This document shows, in pieces, positions 59,814 to 64,000 of a stretch of 64,000 bases of DNA. The stretch lies in assembly GCA_039621445.1 (NCBI GenBank), contig CP154956.1, positions 83,076,474 to 83,140,473 on the forward strand, read 5' to 3'. Below the pieces are notes generated by a model, which searched no databases, was not told the DNA's origin, and saw only the letters and a program-made list of their open reading frames with translations. Each line of letters begins with the position of its first letter. Within the stretch, counting starts at the first letter, position 1. The translations under genes and the position numbers were made by a program. This DNA comes from Euglena gracilis. Its lineage: Eukaryota > Euglenida > Euglenophyceae > Euglenales.

Positions 59814-61371
59814 GTACGTGGTCTCTGGGCAGAGCTTTGCAGTGAGGAAAGGGTGGTAAGGTTTGTTTGTTTTTTTGTTTGTTTGTTTGTTTGTTTGTTT
59901 TTTTGTTTGTTTGTTTGTTTTACTTTTTACGTTTTTTTCCTGAAAATACTCCAGCTTTTTTTCAGAATAAACAGGATGCCAAAATTTTGGATTGACAAAT
60001 ATGTGTTTTTTCCAAAGCAGAGGCAAGGAGGCTGCCACAAACTGTGCATTTGTGTCCCATCGCCAACGTTGAGGCGTGTGTTGATGCATTTGCAAACTCA
60101 GTTGGCGAAACTAAAAGTGTTGGTCTGTTCTCTGCTTCAGATACCAAGGAAGTTTTGGGGGCAAAGAGATTACCAAACCAGGCTTTGCTGGAAGGAATAC
60201 AGGGGTTTAGTTCGGTTTAGTTAGGAATTCTGCGTCACAGCAGCACTGGGTCAGTCTCCGCCTTAGTCTGCATTATGGGAGAACAGCCCCACAAGGCCCA
60301 TTTTTTTATCCCAACTAGTTATAGTATCAGTCCAAATCCACAGTCCCCAACCTTCTTTTGGTAGCTGAATTTTGAAGGTTTGGACAGCTGTATTTTTTTG
60401 TACTCCCATGTCTGTTTCGCAAATAATGAAACAGTGCAAGTTTGGAGGCATAGGGGAAAAGACAGAAAAAAGATGAAAGATGTTGGAACAATCTCAATTG
60501 AAATATAAGGTAATAGTATGATTATAAATTTATAAATTTAATAACAAATTTATAAATTTAATAATAAATTCAAATTTAATAAGATTAAATTAATTTAAAT
60601 TAAATTAAAATAATTTAATAATATTTAATAAGAAAATTAAATATTTATTTGTATGAATAGATATTTTATTGTTGTAGAAATTCTATATATTTAATGTGGA
60701 CATTAAATGTGGGTGTTTTATTATCAATTTTATTAATATATATTTTTACATTTTTATAAATTTTATTATTATCAATTTTCAATTGTGGAAAATCATTATA
60801 TTTAATGTGATGTTTTATAACATAAATTGTGTAAATAAAATTTACACAATTTCAGTTATAAAATAAATATAAAAGTTAAATTTATGAACATATGTATATA
60901 TATGTATGTATTAAATATATTAAGTAAAAATAATATTTGATATTTGGCATATATAATATGAATATAATATGTGTTATTGGTTAATAGGTACATGGTAAGG
61001 TTTACATATTTCCAGGGGGGGGGGACGCAAATGAGTTTTTTTTGCGTTTTTTTTTTGCGGGGTTTTTTTGCGGGGGTTTTTTGCAATTTTTTGACACTTT
61101 TTTGCGTTGACACATTTTTTTTTTCATTTTGCACCTCAAAGTGTGGTGTTCATTGTCCTGCTTAAATTTCATTTGCCCTTGTTTGCCCACGATGCACCCA
61201 TTATGCTATTTTAGAGGTGCATTGTGGTTTCGTGGTACCAATGAGGACCTTGTGAGTGAACCAACCGTTTGTGTCCTCCACACAGCTCGGTCTTTGATAC
61301 TTTCTCCCCGGTGCTGTGTGGAGGAATGAGCTATCTATGAGGGTTGTTCTTTGCTTTAATGCAGGGACGCC
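59814..61371. other. INTS6 3' region and AT-rich spacer
   Basis: 59860-59920 is a (GTTT)n tract. 60141-60224 could be a last INTS6 exon (acceptor CTGCTTCAG); two frames are open and neither is recognisable. 60480-60960 is extremely AT-rich with repeated TTTATAAATTTAATAA segments. 61015-61120 has G-runs and TTTTTTGCG repeats. Nothing else was identified. Confidence 0.5.
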
Positions 61372-63339
61372 ATGGATTCTGAACATGAATTTGATGCTCT
61401 GGTGTTGGCAACTGATGGTGGGGCATCTGAAGTTGAAATGGAAGTTGATGATCAAGATGCAAATGAAAGCCAAAACAAGAAACGCAAACTCAATGATGGA
61501 GCCAAGACCGGGGATTTTTTTCTTCGTTGGTGAATTAGGGTGAGTTGTGCTTGAACAAGTCTCAACCCGTGCCCAACCGATGCAGTTCTCATTCAACGGC
61601 ATGCATATGCGACCTCAACTCTTTCACTTGTCATGCGTGTGTGGCTGTCAACCTCCCTTGTTGGTTTAATAAAAAATCTCTGGTCAAGACAACACCGGCT
61701 TCGAGGGTGAAGCAATTCCCTTCAGGCACGTTTGAGGTCCGTGGTGATGCCATGTGGTGTTGCGCTTGTCAGAAGCCTGTTGACCATGAACAGGGGTAAC
61801 TAGTGAAAAAAAAATGAAAGGGGGGGTCATTTTTTGGTGAGTCTACCAGTCGCGTTCGGTACTGGTCAGGTACTAGGCGGGGGGGTCCCCCCCCTGAGAG
61901 TCCGGAACTGAAGTGATGAACAAGCGGGGGGGGGGGTCCAAAAACGAACTGAACTGGACTACCTAGCCCCCAGTGTGTGCAATTCAGTGATGGTATGTGT
62001 ACGGTGGCTGCCTTTGAGAACGTTCTGACCATTTTGTTCCCCTCTGTACAATTACACCTTCAGGATAGCGCTTTACTCTCAGCACAATCCTGCCGTTGTG
62101 TGTCTTGCCCATAAGCTGCATGGTGTGGGTCAGGAAGTCTGCAAGGTTGGGTTTGATGATGTTGATTTGCTTTTCCAGTTTCCAAGTGTTCTACCTCCAA
62201 ATAAACATGCTTCTGCACGTCGCAGGTGGTTTCAGACTCTAAAGGAATTGAACAGGGACCTTTGTTTACCACCAAAAGTTGGAATTGTACAATGGAATTC
62301 TTGGAGGGATGCTTCGGATTGGTATTGCCTTCATCTGACTGTTGTGAAAAAATTCCTCGTTGCTGAATGCGAGCGAAACCCTTGGAAAGGAAAGGAAGGC
62401 ACAATTCCACCTGCGAGGGAAAGAATTCTGAAGTTGCTTTCAGATAGGTTCACCGGCACAGCCATTTGCATTGCTTTTTTGGCCGATCATTTAGATATCG
62501 TGGGTCACGTTCTGAACGATTTTCACGGGAAGTCACCAGGGGAGGTTGCATTTGTTTATGACAAGGTGCTGGAGTTGAGGTCTTATTTGCAGGATTTGTC
62601 GATGGACAATTGCATCTTAAAACCACGGATTGAGAACTTGTTTCGGAAATTGAAGGACCAAAAGCCCATGCATTCCATGCTGAGTCAAGCTCCAACTACC
62701 CCCCCCCCCCCAAATAACACCCCCCCCCCGGTGTGTTATTTGGGCACCCGAACTGGGGCCCCAGGGGGGGGTGTTATTTGGGGGGGGTGTTATTTTTACA
62801 TGGAAAACCAAAGGAAAACAGGGGGGGGTGTTATTTGGGCGCTCGAAATTGGCCCCCGAGGGGGGGTGTGTTGTTTGGGGGAGGGTGTTATTTGGGGGGG
62901 TTTAGGGTCACAAGTGTTTTCATTTCATTATGCGTCGGCACCCGAAACAATGGCAATTTTACAAGGAGGTTTGTGTGCTCAATCCAAGTAATTTGCCATC
63001 ACTCCTTCTTTCAGCTTCAGAATATCCCATTTTAGGATTTCCGGTGGCTCACAAAGATTTTGCAGCTGAGTGGGGCAAAAACATTAATTTGCATCATTGC
63101 TCAATGGTTAAAATACAACTCAAGATGATTCAAAATGATTCGCAACGACGGGAATCATTAATCAAAATCGTTTGTTTTTGTCCCATTTTTGGTGTCGCCT
63201 TTCAAAGAGAGGCATGCACCCACGCTCTTTCAGTCTTGTTGGTGTCATTGACACCAAACTCCGCCATTCTCTGCCCGACGATTCTCGTCGTGCCACGTGC
63301 ATGTTGATGTTCAACGGTGACATTGAAGGACGATTCTAG
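61372..63339 (+). CDS. hAT-transposase-derived gene or decayed element
   Basis: Segments in order: 61372-61529 (an acidic N-terminus with KKRK, starting MDSEHEFDALVL), about 61680-61797 (FPSGTFEVRGDAMWCCACQK, like the N-terminal zinc finger of CGGBP1/hAT-type proteins), about 61987-62045 (AAFENVLTILFPS), 62063-62694 (VVCLAHKLHGVGQE to SARRRWFQTLKELN), about 62930-63080 (LNPSNLPSLLLSASEYP) and about 63205-63339 (FSLVGVIDTKLRHS then ATCMLMFNGD, the hAT dimerisation end), stop TAG. This order matches a group of hAT-like transposases. The pieces are in different frames and much of the catalytic core between finger and C-x-A-H appears missing. A 210-bp repeat splits it at 62696. Either a spliced domesticated gene or a dead copy; the latter seems likelier. 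Confidence 0.68.
61806..61985. repeat. G-run repeat with GGTACTGGTCAGGTACTAGG motif
   Basis: G/C runs at 61821, 61878 and 61926 surround short repeated GTACTGGTC/AGGTACTAGG and GAACTGAAC motifs. It separates the zinc-finger segment of the hAT-derived gene from the AAFENVL segment. Borders are uncertain. Confidence 0.5.
62696..62905. mobile_element. TA-flanked element, motif GTGTTATTTGGG
   Basis: Ends CTACCCCCCCCCCCCCAAAT and AATAACACC against GGTGTTATTTGGGGGGG-TTTAG are inverted. The motif GTGTTATTTGGG recurs about seven times, mostly in one sense, each joined to a G-run; CGAACTGGGGCCCC and CGAAATTGGCCCCC are internal repeats. It interrupts the hAT-derived reading frame directly after SQAPTT. 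Confidence 0.88.
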
Positions 63340-64000
63340 TCCAAACTCAATGTGTCACTCAACCCAAATGCGATTGCATTTCTACTCTTTTGTGCCTCGC
63401 AGCTCTGTTGAGGCCCATTTGACACCACATGCGTGTCATTTCATTACCGTTGTCTTTCATGTTGCCACAAAGGTGAGGGAATCCTTTTTATTCCAATTTG
63501 CGTTTTTTTTGCGTTTTTTTTTGTGCTTTTTTGTGCTTTTTTGTGTTTTTTTTTGCGTCGTGTTTTTTGAGGTGCCCTGTTGCGTTCCCCCCCCCCTGAT
63601 ATTTCACCTTTTATCGTTTTTTGGTCATAAAATTTTGTTTATATTATGGATCTTAATAATTATTCTTTAAATTTTATCATAATAATAATGAATGATATAC
63701 AACAATTTATAATGGTACTAACAATAATGATGCTATGATTTTTTTACTAAAGATATTAATAATATTTTTACTATGTATAGAAGTATTAATTTTTTTATGT
63801 ATTGGTTATATCAAATGATATAGCATGGTGATCGTATGCAGTTAGTATTTGTATTATTATCTCTTATTTATGAACGTGTTCAGAGGGTTTTTTTTAGTAT
63901 ATTACGTTTCCGAAAAAGGGGAAAACAAGCACGGAGGAGAGGAATTGTTCTCAGCTTTGCCCTTTGATCTCTGCCATCCTCTCTCATTTATTCGGGCCCA
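63340..64000. other. AT-rich end of window, no gene recognised
   Basis: 63485-63575 is a run of TTTTTTGCG/TTTTGTG units followed by a C-run. 63640-63900 is AT-rich with AATAATAATG-type repeats. No exon, RNA gene or element border was identified. Confidence 0.5.

Overview
The window looks like nuclear DNA of a eukaryote, probably a protist or alga; I cannot name the species. Protein-coding sequence is cut into short GC-rich exons (about 30-270 bp) separated by introns of 0.1-5 kb. The introns are full of homopolymer C/G runs, small inverted-repeat elements, microsatellites and TTAGGG-type tracts. No prokaryotic operon, Shine-Dalgarno pattern, rRNA, convincing tRNA or CRISPR array is visible.

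Layout, all genes on the + strand. 1-5605: a 50-bp minisatellite, about 112 units, cut by the window edge. 6103-15380: a SMYD-type MYND/SET lysine methyltransferase whose first exon(s) must lie left of the satellite, so the satellite is probably intronic. 15381-17680: intergenic. 17681-31221: an Old Yellow Enzyme-type NADH:flavin oxidoreductase in about 12 exons, with a 3-kb foldback element in one intron. 31222-36850: intergenic, repeat-rich. 36851-59813: an Integrator complex subunit 6 (INTS6/DDX26-type) gene in at least 25 exons; splice phases agree at every junction I propose. 59814-61371: AT-rich intergenic DNA. 61372-63339: a hAT-transposase-derived gene or decayed element, interrupted by a smaller element. 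63340-64000: AT-rich, no gene seen.

Two kinds of non-autonomous mobile DNA dominate the non-coding part. The first is hAT-like MITEs with CA/CAG-starting inverted ends and exact 8-bp target duplications; four were verified by eye (10296-10702, 21362-21625, 40069-40545, 56377-56601), all in introns and three of them with a GCGC-hairpin in the interior. The second is a set of elements of about 120-450 bp flanked by TA. Their ends are C-runs/G-runs plus a short motif, and that motif is iterated many times in both orientations inside the element; each element uses a different motif. This second architecture is the best candidate here for something undescribed.

The three host genes have no obvious joint pathway: chromatin/protein methylation, flavin-dependent enone reduction and snRNA/mRNA 3'-end processing. 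They look like ordinary neighbours in a repeat-swollen genome. All exon borders are read by eye from homology and phase and have no transcript support.
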